A DNA stretch of 64,000 nucleotides from Oscillospiraceae bacterium (GTDB lineage Bacteria; Bacillota; Clostridia; Oscillospirales; Ruminococcaceae). Shown here piece after piece: positions 1-8,300 of this stretch. The position numbers and the translations under genes were made by a program. The notes beneath the pieces are model-generated. The model had not been told where the DNA came from. It made no database searches and saw only the letters and a list, made by a program, of their open reading frames with translations. The first letter of the stretch is position 1. The number at the start of each line of letters is the position of its first letter. The stretch covers positions 62,001 to 126,000 of the forward strand of contig JAFYQD010000007.1 in NCBI GenBank assembly GCA_017547245.1. The letters run 5' to 3'.

Positions 1-1070
1 TGGAAGCTTCCCAGTCGGAAAAACTGGAAGCGCTGCTGAATCAATTCGACTGTGCCTATGAAATTACCGACCCCGACCCGGAAGAATATCCCGAGGTTCC
101 GGTTAAACTGAAAAACAATTGCCTGACCCGTTGTATGAACGTGGTGACTGAGATGTACTCGCTGCCTGCCTACGACGGCACCGACCCCAATCCGCTGATG
201 TTCCCCTTCTTTGTGGTGTTCTTTGGCATGATGATGGCCGATATGGCCTATGGCGCGCTGATGGTGGCCGCCGCTTTGTTTGTGCTGAAAAAGCGCCCCA
301 AGGAGGGTGCCCGCAACTTTATGGAGGGTGTTTTGTGGTGCGGTGTCAGCACCTTTGTCTGGGGTGCATTGTCCGGCGGCTTCTTTGGCGACTTTATTCC
401 TCAGCTGCTTAAGGTCATCAATCCCGCAAGCACCTTTGCCATGCCTGCGCTGTTTACCCCGCTGGACGATACCATGGCCATTATGATCGGTTCGCTTGCT
501 TTGGGCTGCATTCAGATCATCACCGGCATGACGGTAAGTATCATCAACAAGATAAAGGCCGGCGACTTTATGGATGCCCTGTTTGACGAGATCACCTGGT
601 GGATCATCATCGGCGGTATTGTGCTGGCTGTGCTGGGTGTCGGCAGTGTGTCGGGCATCCCGGTGGTTCTGGTCTTCGGCATTCTGATGCTGGTGTTCGG
701 CGGAACCCGCAACGCCAAGGGCTTTGGCAAACTGACCAAGCTGGTGGGCCTTGTCTACAACGGTGTTACCGGCTACTTCTCCGATATCCTCAGCTACGTC
801 CGTCTGATGGCGCTTATGCTTTCGGGCAGCGTTATTGCCTCGGTGTTCAATACCTTGGGCGCCACATTTGGCAATGTAATTTTGTTTGTTATCGTTGCCA
901 TGATCGGCAACGCTCTCAACCTGGTGCTTAACCTGCTGGGTTGTTATGTTCACACACTGCGTCTGCAGTGCCTGGAATTCTTTGGCCGCTTCTATAAGGA
1001 AGGCGGCAGACCCTATCGGCCTTTGGCCTTTGAAACCAACTACGTAGATATTATCAAGGAGGAAAACTAA
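1..1070 (+). CDS. ntpI: V-type ATP synthase subunit I, C-terminal part (5' truncated by window edge)
   Basis: This is the membrane stator subunit (a-subunit type) that forms the ion half-channels beside the rotating K ring. The reading frame is open from base 3 of the window, so the start lies upstream. About 355 residues are visible. They begin with the end of the cytoplasmic arm, continue through the family-typical stretch TEMYSLPAYD and DPNPLMFPFF, and then run through about seven hydrophobic segments. The conserved segment with SDILSYVRLMAL carries the arginine expected to face the ring glutamate. The stop is immediately followed by ntpK, whose ribosome binding site AAGGAGG lies in the last codons of ntpI, so the two are translationally tight. 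Gene order I-K-E-C-F-A-B-D matches the Enterococcus hirae ntp operon. Confidence 0.95.
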   Translation, partial: EASQSEKLEALLNQFDCAYEITDPDPEEYPEVPVKLKNNCLTRCMNVVTEMYSLPAYDGTDPNPLMFPFFVVFFGMMMADMAYGALMVAAALFVLKKRPKEGARNFMEGVLWCGVSTFVWGALSGGFFGDFIPQLLKVINPASTFAMPALFTPLDDTMAIMIGSLALGCIQIITGMTVSIINKIKAGDFMDALFDEITWWIIIGGIVLAVLGVGSVSGIPVVLVFGILMLVFGGTRNAKGFGKLTKLVGLVYNGVTGYFSDILSYVRLMALMLSGSVIASVFNTLGATFGNVILFVIVAMIGNALNLVLNLLGCYVHTLRLQCLEFFGRFYKEGGRPYRPLAFETNYVDIIKEEN

Positions 1071-1071
1071 T

Positions 1072-1563
1072 ATGGCATCTTTTATTGAATCGATTGGCGG
1101 CATGGCTCTGGCATTTTTGGGCGCAGCTTTGGCTGTAGGCCTGTGCTGTGTTGGCTCGGCCAAGGGCACCGGTCTGGTTGGTGAAGCCGCCACCGGCGTT
1201 ATTTCCGAAGCTCCCGAAAACTTCTCCAAGTGTCTTATTCTGCAGGTACTGCCCGGCACCCAGGGCCTTTACGGCATGGTTGCATGGTTCTTTGTACTGC
1301 TTACCCTCGGCATCTTTGGCGGCAGCGGTATGGTCAGCCTGACCATTGCCCAGGGCATGAATATTTTTGCTGCCTGTATGCCCATCGCACTGGGCGGCTG
1401 GCTGTCTGCCATTGCTCAGGGCCGTGTAGCTGCTGCCTCCATCAACATTGTTGCCAAGCGCCCCGAAGAAGCCACCAAGGGCATTATCCTTTGTGGTATC
1501 GTTGAATTCTACGCCATTCTGTCGCTGCTGGCCACCATCCTGCTGCTGATGAACGCTCTGTAA
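1072..1563 (+). CDS. ntpK: V-type ATP synthase subunit K (rotor ring proteolipid)
   Basis: A 163-residue double-hairpin proteolipid with four membrane helices, the size of NtpK-type subunits. It forms the rotating ring that carries ions through the membrane. The residues that coordinate Na+ in Enterococcus hirae NtpK (L61, T64, Q65, Q110, E139, with Y68 nearby) have direct counterparts here: L60, T63, Q64 and Y67 in LPGTQGLY, Q116 in AIAQGR and E145 in IVEFYAIL. The 29-residue spacing between the last Gln and the Glu is also kept. Na+ rather than H+ coupling is therefore inferred from sequence, not shown. Start ATG has the ideal site AAGGAGG inside the end of ntpI. Confidence 0.96.
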   Translation: MASFIESIGGMALAFLGAALAVGLCCVGSAKGTGLVGEAATGVISEAPENFSKCLILQVLPGTQGLYGMVAWFFVLLTLGIFGGSGMVSLTIAQGMNIFAACMPIALGGWLSAIAQGRVAAASINIVAKRPEEATKGIILCGIVEFYAILSLLATILLLMNAL

Positions 1564-1600
1564 ACAAATCCATCATCATTAGGAAAGGCGGTAACAACGC

Positions 1601-2191
1601 ATGAACGGAATTGAAAAAATTACCGCGAGAATTCAGGAAGATGCTCAGACCGAAATTGCTGCCATGACCGCAGCCGCCCGGGAAAAGGCTGCTGCTGTTC
1701 GTGCACAGTATGAGGCACAGGCCGCTGCCGAAACCGAAAAGGCCCTCGAAAGCGGACGCAAGGCTGCCCAGCAGCGTTACGAGCGTCTGGAAGGCGCAGC
1801 CGATATGGAAGCCAAAAAGTTGATTCTTGGCACCAAACAGCAGTCCATCGAAGCTGCCTTTGCCAAGGCAAAAGAGACCATTCTCACCCTGCCTGAAGAA
1901 GAATATGCCGCCCTGCTGGCCAAGCTGGCGGTGGCTTCTGCCAAATCGGGCAAAGAAGAGATTCTTCTCAATGCCGCTGACCGTGAAAAGGTTGGTGCAA
2001 AGGTTGTGGAAAAGGCCAATGCGCTGCTGGAGGGCAAGGGTGAGCTTACCCTTGCAGAAGATGTCCGCGATATCGAGGGCGGCCTGATTCTGCGTGATGG
2101 TAAGGTTGAAATCAACTGTGCCTTTGAAACTCAGCTCAGAATTCTGCGCGAAACCATGGCTGCCGAAGTAGCCAAGGTTCTGTTTCCTTAA
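1601..2191 (+). CDS. ntpE: V-type ATP synthase subunit E (peripheral stalk)
   Basis: A 196-residue protein. The first 90 residues are almost all helical and rich in Ala, Glu, Lys and Gln (coiled-coil peripheral stalk). They are followed by a compact C-terminal domain with the family-like pattern DIEGGLILRDGKVEINCAFE. Together with a G/H-type partner, encoded upstream of the window or elsewhere, it tethers the catalytic head to subunit I. The start ATG follows GGAAAGGCGG. Position between K and C fits the conserved operon order. Confidence 0.93.
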   Translation: MNGIEKITARIQEDAQTEIAAMTAAAREKAAAVRAQYEAQAAAETEKALESGRKAAQQRYERLEGAADMEAKKLILGTKQQSIEAAFAKAKETILTLPEEEYAALLAKLAVASAKSGKEEILLNAADREKVGAKVVEKANALLEGKGELTLAEDVRDIEGGLILRDGKVEINCAFETQLRILRETMAAEVAKVLFP

Positions 2192-2228
2192 AGGTCATCT
2201 TTCGCAAAAATAGAAAGGAGGATGACTG

Positions 2229-3227
2229 TTGGCAAAAAGAATAAAAGATACCGATTATCTGTTTATATCCACTAACCTGCGCGCACAGGAACGCAACCTA
2301 CTGACCGCGGCACGCATGGAACGAATGATTGAAGCAGCCACTGCCGAAGAGGCAGCCAAGGTGCTGTTTGAAATCGGCTACAACGAGTTTTCCACCGACA
2401 GTGTGGCCCAGTTGGGTCAGGCGCTGGCGGCCGAACGGGAAAAGGTTTTTGCTGAGCTTTATCGGTTCGCTCCTGATAAAAGCGTGGTGGATGTGTTCAA
2501 AGTAAAATACGATTATCACAACGCCAAAGCTGCCCTGAAGGCACAGGCCCAGGGTGTGGAGTGCAGCCGTCTGTTGGTGGAAGCCGGCCGTATGGAGGCC
2601 GAAAAACTGGCCTTGGCTGTCCAGAACGGCAGTTATGATGCTCTGCCCGGAACTATGCCCAAGGCGGTAAAGGAAGCAGCCGAAGTTCTTAGCACCACAG
2701 GCGACCCCCAGCGCAGCGATTTTGTGCTGGATCAGGCCTATTACAGCGAAATGCTGCGGTGCGCCGAACAAACCGGCAGCGCTTTTCTCAAGCGTTATGT
2801 TCAGGTCAGCATCGATGCGGCCAACCTGCGCAGCGCTGTGCGTACCCTGCGTTTGGGCAAGGGCGGCGATTTTCTGCGGCGTGTATTGTTTGAGGGCGGC
2901 AGCGTTCCGGTCAGCCGTGTAACATCGGCGGCGCTAAGCGGAAACATTGCCGAACCTTACCGCACCGATACCCTGCGTACCGCAGGTGAACTTGGTGCCG
3001 AGGCCGCTTCGGGCGGACCCCTTACCGCCTTTGAAAAGGCCTGTGACGATGCGGTAACGGCTGTTGTGGCCGAAGCCAAGCACGTTCCCTTTGGCATCGA
3101 GGTGGTCATTGGCTATCTGGTGGCCAAGGAAATCGAATTCACCGCCGTCCGCATCATCATGTCCAGCCGCATGGCAGGCATTGATGGTGACATCATTCGG
3201 GAAAGGCTGCGTGAAAGTTATGTATAA
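2229..3227 (+). CDS. ntpC: V-type ATP synthase subunit C (central socket)
   Basis: A 332-residue, largely helical protein close to the usual length of V-ATPase C / d-type subunits, which seat the central stalk on the membrane ring. Recognisable features are the N-terminal DTDYLFISTNLRAQE stretch, the YDYHNAKAAL motif typical of the family, and the C-terminal pattern EVVIGYLVAKEIEFTAVRII ending in an I-R-E-R-L motif. The start is TTG at 2229, chosen because AGGAGG lies 7-8 bases upstream; the ATG at 2222 is out of frame. The 3' end overlaps subunit F by 8 bases. Confidence 0.94.
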   Translation: MAKRIKDTDYLFISTNLRAQERNLLTAARMERMIEAATAEEAAKVLFEIGYNEFSTDSVAQLGQALAAEREKVFAELYRFAPDKSVVDVFKVKYDYHNAKAALKAQAQGVECSRLLVEAGRMEAEKLALAVQNGSYDALPGTMPKAVKEAAEVLSTTGDPQRSDFVLDQAYYSEMLRCAEQTGSAFLKRYVQVSIDAANLRSAVRTLRLGKGGDFLRRVLFEGGSVPVSRVTSAALSGNIAEPYRTDTLRTAGELGAEAASGGPLTAFEKACDDAVTAVVAEAKHVPFGIEVVIGYLVAKEIEFTAVRIIMSSRMAGIDGDIIRERLRESYV

Positions 3228-3528
3228 AATTGCTGTTTTGGGCGATCGCGACAGCGTTCTTGGCTTCAAGGCGCTGGGTCTGGATGTATGCTTTGCCGAT
3301 GTGGCCGAAACCGGCCGCCGTGAACTGCATCGTTTGGCCAAAGAGAACTACGCCATCGTCTATATCACCGAACAGCTGGCCCGCAATATGCAGGACGACA
3401 TTGCCCTTTACAAAGATTCGGTCACCCCGGCGGTGATTTTGATTCCGGGCAAGGGTGGTTCGCTTGGGCTGGGTGCCGCTGCGCTGCAAAGCTCGGTAGA
3501 GCGTGCTGTTGGTGCCGACATCGGCTGA
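3220..3528 (+). CDS. ntpG: V-type ATP synthase subunit F (NtpG of E. hirae; central stalk)
   Basis: A 102-residue small stalk subunit. The N-terminus MYKIAVLGDRDSVLGFKALG is the classic start of the family. It is followed by an alpha/beta fold and the conserved IVYITEQLA and AVILIPGKGGSLGLG segments. The family is about 100 residues long, which fits. The ATG at 3220 overlaps the ntpC stop by 8 bases. An in-frame GTG at 3211 would add three residues and has a slightly better GGGAAAGG site, so either start is possible. The open frame further upstream is read-through in the ntpC coding region and is not part of the gene. Confidence 0.92.
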   Translation: MYKIAVLGDRDSVLGFKALGLDVCFADVAETGRRELHRLAKENYAIVYITEQLARNMQDDIALYKDSVTPAVILIPGKGGSLGLGAAALQSSVERAVGADIG

Positions 3529-3615
3529 TCAAAGGCAGGGGAGAGCCCGGCGCTACCAATAACATCAAAGTGAAGCCTTTTATCTATTAACCTGTATCAG
3601 AAAGGCAGTGAAGTA

Positions 3616-5397
3616 ATGAGCCAAGGCAAAATTATTAAAGTATCCGGACCTCTGGTTGTGGCCGACGGTTTGGAAGATGCCAACATGGCCGACGTTGTGC
3701 GCGTAGGCGAACAGCGTCTGATTGGCGAAATTCTGAACATGACCGGCGGCCGTGCCTCCATCCAGGTTTATGAAGAAACCTCCGGCTTGGGCCCCGGTGC
3801 CTCGGTGGTAACCACCGGCGCACCCCTCAGCGTAGAGCTGGGCCCAGGCATCATCGAAAACATCTACGACGGCATTCAGCGTCCGCTGGAAGAAATCGTA
3901 AAGCAGACCCATTCCAATCTGTTGGGCCGCGGCGTTGAAGTTTCGCCCCTGGACCGTGAAAAGAAATGGGCCTATACTCCCGTTGCCAAGGTGGGCGAAA
4001 AGGTCATCGGCGGCGACATTCTGGGAACCGTGCCCGAAACCGAAGTTGTACTGCACAAGATTATGGTTCCAAACGGTGTTGTTGGCACCGTAGAGTGGAC
4101 CATTGAACCCGGCGATTATGTCATTGATGAAGTAATTGCCAAAATCCGCACCGAAAAGGGCGAGTTGAAGGAACTGACCATGGTGCAGAAGTGGCCTGTT
4201 CGTGTGGGCCGTCCCTATAAGCGCAAGCACAATCCTGTTGTGCCCCTGCAGTCGGGCCAGCGCATCATCGACACCATGTTCCCCATTGCCAAGGGCGGTA
4301 CCGCTGCCGTTCCCGGTCCTTTCGGTTCCGGCAAAACCGTTGTACAGCACCAGCTGGCCAAGTGGGCCGACGTTGACATTGTTGTTTATGTTGGCTGCGG
4401 CGAACGCGGCAACGAAATGACCGATGTTCTGCGTGAATTCCCCGAACTGATTGACCCCCGTACCGGCGAATCGCTGATGAAGCGTACCGTGCTGATTGCC
4501 AACACCTCCGATATGCCGGTTGCTGCCCGTGAAGCCAGCGTTTACACCGGCATCACCATTGCGGAATATTTCCGTGATATGGGCTACGCTGTGGCCGTTA
4601 TCGCCGACTCCACCTCCCGTTGGGCCGAAGCCCTGCGTGAAATGTCCGGCCGTCTGGAAGAAATGCCCGGTGAAGAAGGTTATCCCGCCTATCTGGCCAG
4701 CCGTCTGGCACAGTTCTATGAACGTGCAGGCGTGGTGGAATGTATGGGAAGCCAGGAACGCAAGGGCAGCCTGACCGCTGTTGGCGCAGTATCGCCTCCC
4801 GGCGGCGACCTTTCGGAACCTGTTGCACAGGGCACCATGCGTATTGTTAAGGTGTTCTGGTCGCTGGACTCCTCGCTGGCATACCGCCGTCACTTCCCGG
4901 CCATCAACTGGCTGAACTCCTACAGCCTCTATCTTGACACCATGAAGCCTTGGTTTGACGAAAACTACGGTCCCGAATTTATGGCCAGCCGCAACCGTGC
5001 CATGGCCCTGCTTCAGGAAGAAGCCAGCCTGAACGAAATTGTGCAGCTGGTAGGTAAGGATGCCCTTTCGGCAGCCGACCAGCTTACTTTGGAAATTGCC
5101 AAGATGGTGCGTGAAGACTTCCTGCAGCAGAATGCCTTTATGGATGTGGACTCTTACTCCAGCTTTGACCGCCAGAAGGGTCTGCTGGGTCTGATCATCA
5201 ACTATGAAAAGCTCTGCCGTGCCGCCATCGAAAAGAAGGCCAAACTGCAGGATCTGTTTGAAATTCCTGCCAAGGAACTGATCGGTCGTGCCAAGTTTGT
5301 GGAAGCCGATAAGTATGCCGAAGAATATGCCGCCATTGCCAAGGCTATGGAAGCCGAGATTAATGCCGCAGTTGAGAAAGGTGGTGCTGCCCTGTGA
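3616..5397 (+). CDS. ntpA: V-type ATP synthase catalytic subunit A
   Basis: The 593-residue ATP-hydrolysing (or synthesising) subunit of the V1 head, the same length as E. hirae NtpA. The Walker A loop GPFGSGKT is at residues 234-241, the A-type non-homologous region lies around residues 110-190, and the arginine/ATP-site segment with [20 protein letters not shown] is typical. An 87-base gap separates it from subunit F. It overlaps ntpB at the stop codon, so A and B are probably made in equal amounts by translational coupling. It alternates with B in a hexamer driven by, or driving, the K ring. Confidence 0.98.
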   Translation: MSQGKIIKVSGPLVVADGLEDANMADVVRVGEQRLIGEILNMTGGRASIQVYEETSGLGPGASVVTTGAPLSVELGPGIIENIYDGIQRPLEEIVKQTHSNLLGRGVEVSPLDREKKWAYTPVAKVGEKVIGGDILGTVPETEVVLHKIMVPNGVVGTVEWTIEPGDYVIDEVIAKIRTEKGELKELTMVQKWPVRVGRPYKRKHNPVVPLQSGQRIIDTMFPIAKGGTAAVPGPFGSGKTVVQHQLAKWADVDIVVYVGCGERGNEMTDVLREFPELIDPRTGESLMKRTVLIANTSDMPVAAREASVYTGITIAEYFRDMGYAVAVIADSTSRWAEALREMSGRLEEMPGEEGYPAYLASRLAQFYERAGVVECMGSQERKGSLTAVGAVSPPGGDLSEPVAQGTMRIVKVFWSLDSSLAYRRHFPAINWLNSYSLYLDTMKPWFDENYGPEFMASRNRAMALLQEEASLNEIVQLVGKDALSAADQLTLEIAKMVREDFLQQNAFMDVDSYSSFDRQKGLLGLIINYEKLCRAAIEKKAKLQDLFEIPAKELIGRAKFVEADKYAEEYAAIAKAMEAEINAAVEKGGAAL

Positions 5398-6770
5398 TGA
5401 AGGAATATCGTACCATACATGAAATTTCCGGCCCCCTGATGGTGGTTGAACAGGTCGAGGGCGTCACCTATGACGAACTGGGCGAAATTGAACTGGCCGA
5501 CGGCAGCGTTCGCCGCTGCCAGGTGCTGGAAGTAAACGGTGACAAGGCTGTTGTACAGCTGTTTGAATCTTCGGCAGGCATCAACCTGCGCGATTCCAAG
5601 ATTCGTTTTCTGGGTCATCCTCTTCAGCTTGCCGTTTCGGGCGATATGCTGGGTCGTGTTTTCAACGGCATGGGTCAGCCCATCGACGGTGGCCCCGCCA
5701 TTCTGGCCGAAGAATACCGTGACATCAACGGCCTGCCCATGAACCCCGCAGCCCGTGACTATCCCAACGAATTCATTCAGACCGGTATTTCCACCATCGA
5801 TGGTCTGAATACTCTGGTGCGTGGCCAGAAGCTGCCCATCTTCTCGGGCTCGGGTCTGCCCCATGCCCAGTTGGCAGCACAGATTGCCCGTCAGGCCAAG
5901 GTGTTGGGCGGCGAAAGCAACTTTGCCGTAGTATTTGCCGCCATCGGCATCACCTTTGAAGAATCGGAATACTTTGTAAACGAATTCAAGCGCACCGGTG
6001 CAATTGACCGTACCGTACTGTTTACCAACCTGGCCAACGACCCTGCGGTTGAACGTATTGCCACCCCCCGTATGGCTCTGACCGCAGCCGAATATCTGGC
6101 CTTTGAAAAGGGTATGCACGTTCTGGTCATTCTGACCGATATCACCAACTATGCCGAAGCTCTGCGTGAAGTTTCGGCCGCCAAGAAGGAAGTTCCCGGC
6201 CGCCGTGGTTACCCCGGCTACCTGTACACCAACCTGGCTACCATTTACGAACGTGCCGGCCGTCAGATGGGCAAGGAAGGCTCCATCACCATGATTCCCA
6301 TCCTCACCATGCCCGAAGATGACAAAACCCATCCCATCCCCGACCTTACCGGCTACATCACCGAAGGTCAGATCATCCTTTCCCGTGAACTTTACCGCAA
6401 GGGCATTCTGCCTCCCGTTGATGTTCTGCCTTCGCTCAGCCGTTTGAAGGACAAGGGCATCGGTGTGGGCAAAACCCGTGAAGACCACGCCTCCACCATG
6501 AACCAGCTGTTTGCTGCCTATGCCTCGGGCAAGGAAGCAAAAGAACTGATGACCATTCTGGGCGAAGCCGCCCTCAGCCCCACCGACCTGCTGTTTGCCA
6601 AGTTTGCCGACGAGTTTGAAAAGCGCTATGTTTCTCAGGGCTTTGAAGAAAACCGTTCGGTAGAGGAAACGCTTGATCTGGGCTGGGAACTGCTGAAGAT
6701 TCTGCCCAAGAGTGAACTGAAGCGTATCAAGCAGGAAATGATCGATAAGTATCTGCCCAAGGATGAGTGA
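5394..6770 (+). CDS. ntpB: V-type ATP synthase non-catalytic subunit B
   Basis: A 458-residue regulatory head subunit, identical in length to E. hirae NtpB. It has the B-type motifs [28 protein letters not shown] (in place of a canonical Walker A lysine loop) and the [11 protein letters not shown] segment near the C-terminus. Two starts are possible: GTG at 5394, overlapping the ntpA stop by four bases and giving MMKEYRTI, or the adjacent ATG at 5397. The first aligns with the usual two residues before KEY. Both keep the coupled translation with ntpA. Confidence 0.97.
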   Translation: MMKEYRTIHEISGPLMVVEQVEGVTYDELGEIELADGSVRRCQVLEVNGDKAVVQLFESSAGINLRDSKIRFLGHPLQLAVSGDMLGRVFNGMGQPIDGGPAILAEEYRDINGLPMNPAARDYPNEFIQTGISTIDGLNTLVRGQKLPIFSGSGLPHAQLAAQIARQAKVLGGESNFAVVFAAIGITFEESEYFVNEFKRTGAIDRTVLFTNLANDPAVERIATPRMALTAAEYLAFEKGMHVLVILTDITNYAEALREVSAAKKEVPGRRGYPGYLYTNLATIYERAGRQMGKEGSITMIPILTMPEDDKTHPIPDLTGYITEGQIILSRELYRKGILPPVDVLPSLSRLKDKGIGVGKTREDHASTMNQLFAAYASGKEAKELMTILGEAALSPTDLLFAKFADEFEKRYVSQGFEENRSVEETLDLGWELLKILPKSELKRIKQEMIDKYLPKDE

Positions 6771-6807
6771 TTTTCGTCCGGATTTTTAAGGAAACGAGGT
6801 GAGCAAT

Positions 6808-7458
6808 ATGCCGTCAGCAACCGTCAACCCCACCAGAATGGAACTGACCCGTTTGAAGGGTCGGTTGAAAACCGCTGTCCGCGGCCACAAGCTGCTTAAG
6901 GATAAGCGTGACGAGCTGATGAAACAGTTCCTGGAAATCGTGCGTAAAAATCGCGAACTCCGTGCCAAGGTAGAGAAGGGGCTGGAGGAGGCCAATGCCG
7001 CATTTACCGTGGCTTCGGCCGTCATGAGTCCCGAAATGCTGGAACAGGCTTTGCTTTATCCCAAGCAGAGTGTGGAACTGGATATGCAGCTGAAAAACAT
7101 CATGTCGGTAGATGTGCCTGTTTACAGCTTCCATACCAAAAACGAAGACCCCAGCGAGATCTATCCCTACGGCTTTGCCCAAACCAGTGGTGAACTTGAT
7201 ACCGCACTGGATGCCCTGAATCGGGTGTTCCGTGATATGCTGGAGCTGGCAGAGGTGGAAAAAACCATGCAGCTGTTGGCCGAAGATATCGAAAAAACCC
7301 GCCGCCGTGTAAATGCTTTGGAATATGTCATGATCCCCAACTTCCAGCAGAATATCCGCTACATCACCATGAAGCTGGATGAAAACGAGCGCGGAAACAT
7401 CACCCGTCTGATGAAGGTCAAGGATATGGTTCTTCAGGACGCACACGATTTCAAATAA
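6808..7458 (+). CDS. ntpD: V-type ATP synthase subunit D (central rotor shaft)
   Basis: A 216-residue coiled-coil shaft protein. The N-terminus after the chosen ATG reads MPSATVNPTRMELTRLKGRL, matching the NPTRMEL motif that opens family members. The middle is a globular insertion and the C-terminus again helical, ending with VKDMVLQ. The ATG at 6808 is preferred over GTG at 6799 because GAGGTGA (6796-6802) is the evident ribosome binding site and would overlap the GTG. Last gene of the operon; a terminator follows within 10 bases. Confidence 0.95.
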   Translation: MPSATVNPTRMELTRLKGRLKTAVRGHKLLKDKRDELMKQFLEIVRKNRELRAKVEKGLEEANAAFTVASAVMSPEMLEQALLYPKQSVELDMQLKNIMSVDVPVYSFHTKNEDPSEIYPYGFAQTSGELDTALDALNRVFRDMLELAEVEKTMQLLAEDIEKTRRRVNALEYVMIPNFQQNIRYITMKLDENERGNITRLMKVKDMVLQDAHDFK

Positions 7459-7465
7459 CAATTCA

Positions 7466-7500
7466 GCCGCCAGCAGAGCATTCTGCCGGCGGCTTTTTTA
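7466..7500 (+). terminator. Rho-independent terminator of the V-ATPase operon
   Basis: Arms GCCGCCAGCAGA and TCTGCCGGCGGC pair around a short loop and are followed by a run of six T. It directly follows the ntpD stop. Confidence 0.85.
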
Positions 7501-7533
7501 TGCCTTAAAAATGGGTTTTGTGCAAAGAACAAC

Positions 7534-7551
7534 TTTACATAGATTTTACAT
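7534..7551 (+). promoter_or_regulatory. Direct repeat resembling a PhoP-type box, upstream of the two-component pair
   Basis: Two exact copies of TTTACAT begin 11 bases apart (7534-7540 and 7545-7551). A good -10 hexamer TATAAT follows at 7582-7587 with only a weak -35 (CTGCTT), the layout of an activator-dependent promoter. PhoP/PhoB-class regulators bind hexamer repeats with an 11-base period, so autoregulation is a reasonable inference. Confidence 0.5.
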
Positions 7552-7625
7552 GAAAGCTCTGCTTTTTTTACGGGAATAAGCTATAATGAAAGCAGAAAAG
7601 ACCAAAACCACAAAGGATGAGAATT

Positions 7626-8300
7626 ATGATTTTTTGTGTTGAAGACGATAACGGCATCCGCAACATGATGGTTTATACCCTCAATGCATCGGGGCTGGAG
7701 GCCGAAGGCTTTGCAGACGGCGAAAGCTTTTTCGAGGCCGCTAAAACCAGACTTCCCGACCTTGTAATTCTGGACATCATGCTGCCGGGCGAGGATGGCC
7801 TGACCATTCTACGGCGCCTGCGTGAAAAGGCCGCAACCAATCGCATTCCGGTAATCATGGCCACCGCAAAGGGCACCGAATACGACAAGGTTTTGGGGCT
7901 GGATATGGGTGCCGACGACTATCTGGTCAAACCATTTGGCATGATGGAAATGGTATCCCGTGTAAAGGCTGTGCTGCGTCGTGCCGCACCGGCAGCACGC
8001 ATAAACCAGCTCAAAATCGGCGGTCTGGAGCTTAATCTGGATGAACACACCGCCTGGACAAATGGACAGCGTATTCAGCTTACCCTCAAGGAATACGAAT
8101 TGCTTCGTCTTTTTATGGAAAATCCGGGTCAGGTGTTCAACCGTGACCAACTGCTTTCCAAGGTGTGGGAGGCCGATTTTGCCGGCGAAACCCGTACGGT
8201 GGATGTTCACATTGCCACCCTGCGCACTAAGCTGGGCGAATATGCCGGATATATTGAAACGGTGCGCGGCGTGGGCTACCGCCTGGAGGAAAAGGTATGA
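7626..8300 (+). CDS. OmpR/PhoB-family response regulator, PhoP-like
   Basis: A 224-residue receiver plus winged-helix regulator. Receiver residues are visible: the acidic pocket in CVEDD, phospho-acceptor D50 in VILDIMLPG, T80, and K102 in VKPF. The trans_reg_C domain spans roughly 128-222 and contains TLKEYELLRLF and the recognition region ETRTVDVHIATLRTKLGE. The ATG at 7617 sits directly against AAAGG, so the ATG at 7626, eight bases after AAAGGA, is taken as start; it yields MIFCVEDD, a normal receiver start. It overlaps the histidine kinase gene by four bases. Phosphate control is suggested by family and the upstream repeat, but other OmpR-type roles are possible. Confidence 0.9.
   Translation: MIFCVEDDNGIRNMMVYTLNASGLEAEGFADGESFFEAAKTRLPDLVILDIMLPGEDGLTILRRLREKAATNRIPVIMATAKGTEYDKVLGLDMGADDYLVKPFGMMEMVSRVKAVLRRAAPAARINQLKIGGLELNLDEHTAWTNGQRIQLTLKEYELLRLFMENPGQVFNRDQLLSKVWEADFAGETRTVDVHIATLRTKLGEYAGYIETVRGVGYRLEEKV

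Noticed and set aside
3580-4893. Long minus-strand open frame (437 codons) opposite ntpA
   Set aside because: It is a shadow of the highly biased ntpA coding sequence; no ribosome binding site, and its translation is low-complexity Gly/His/Asn/Phe without a family.
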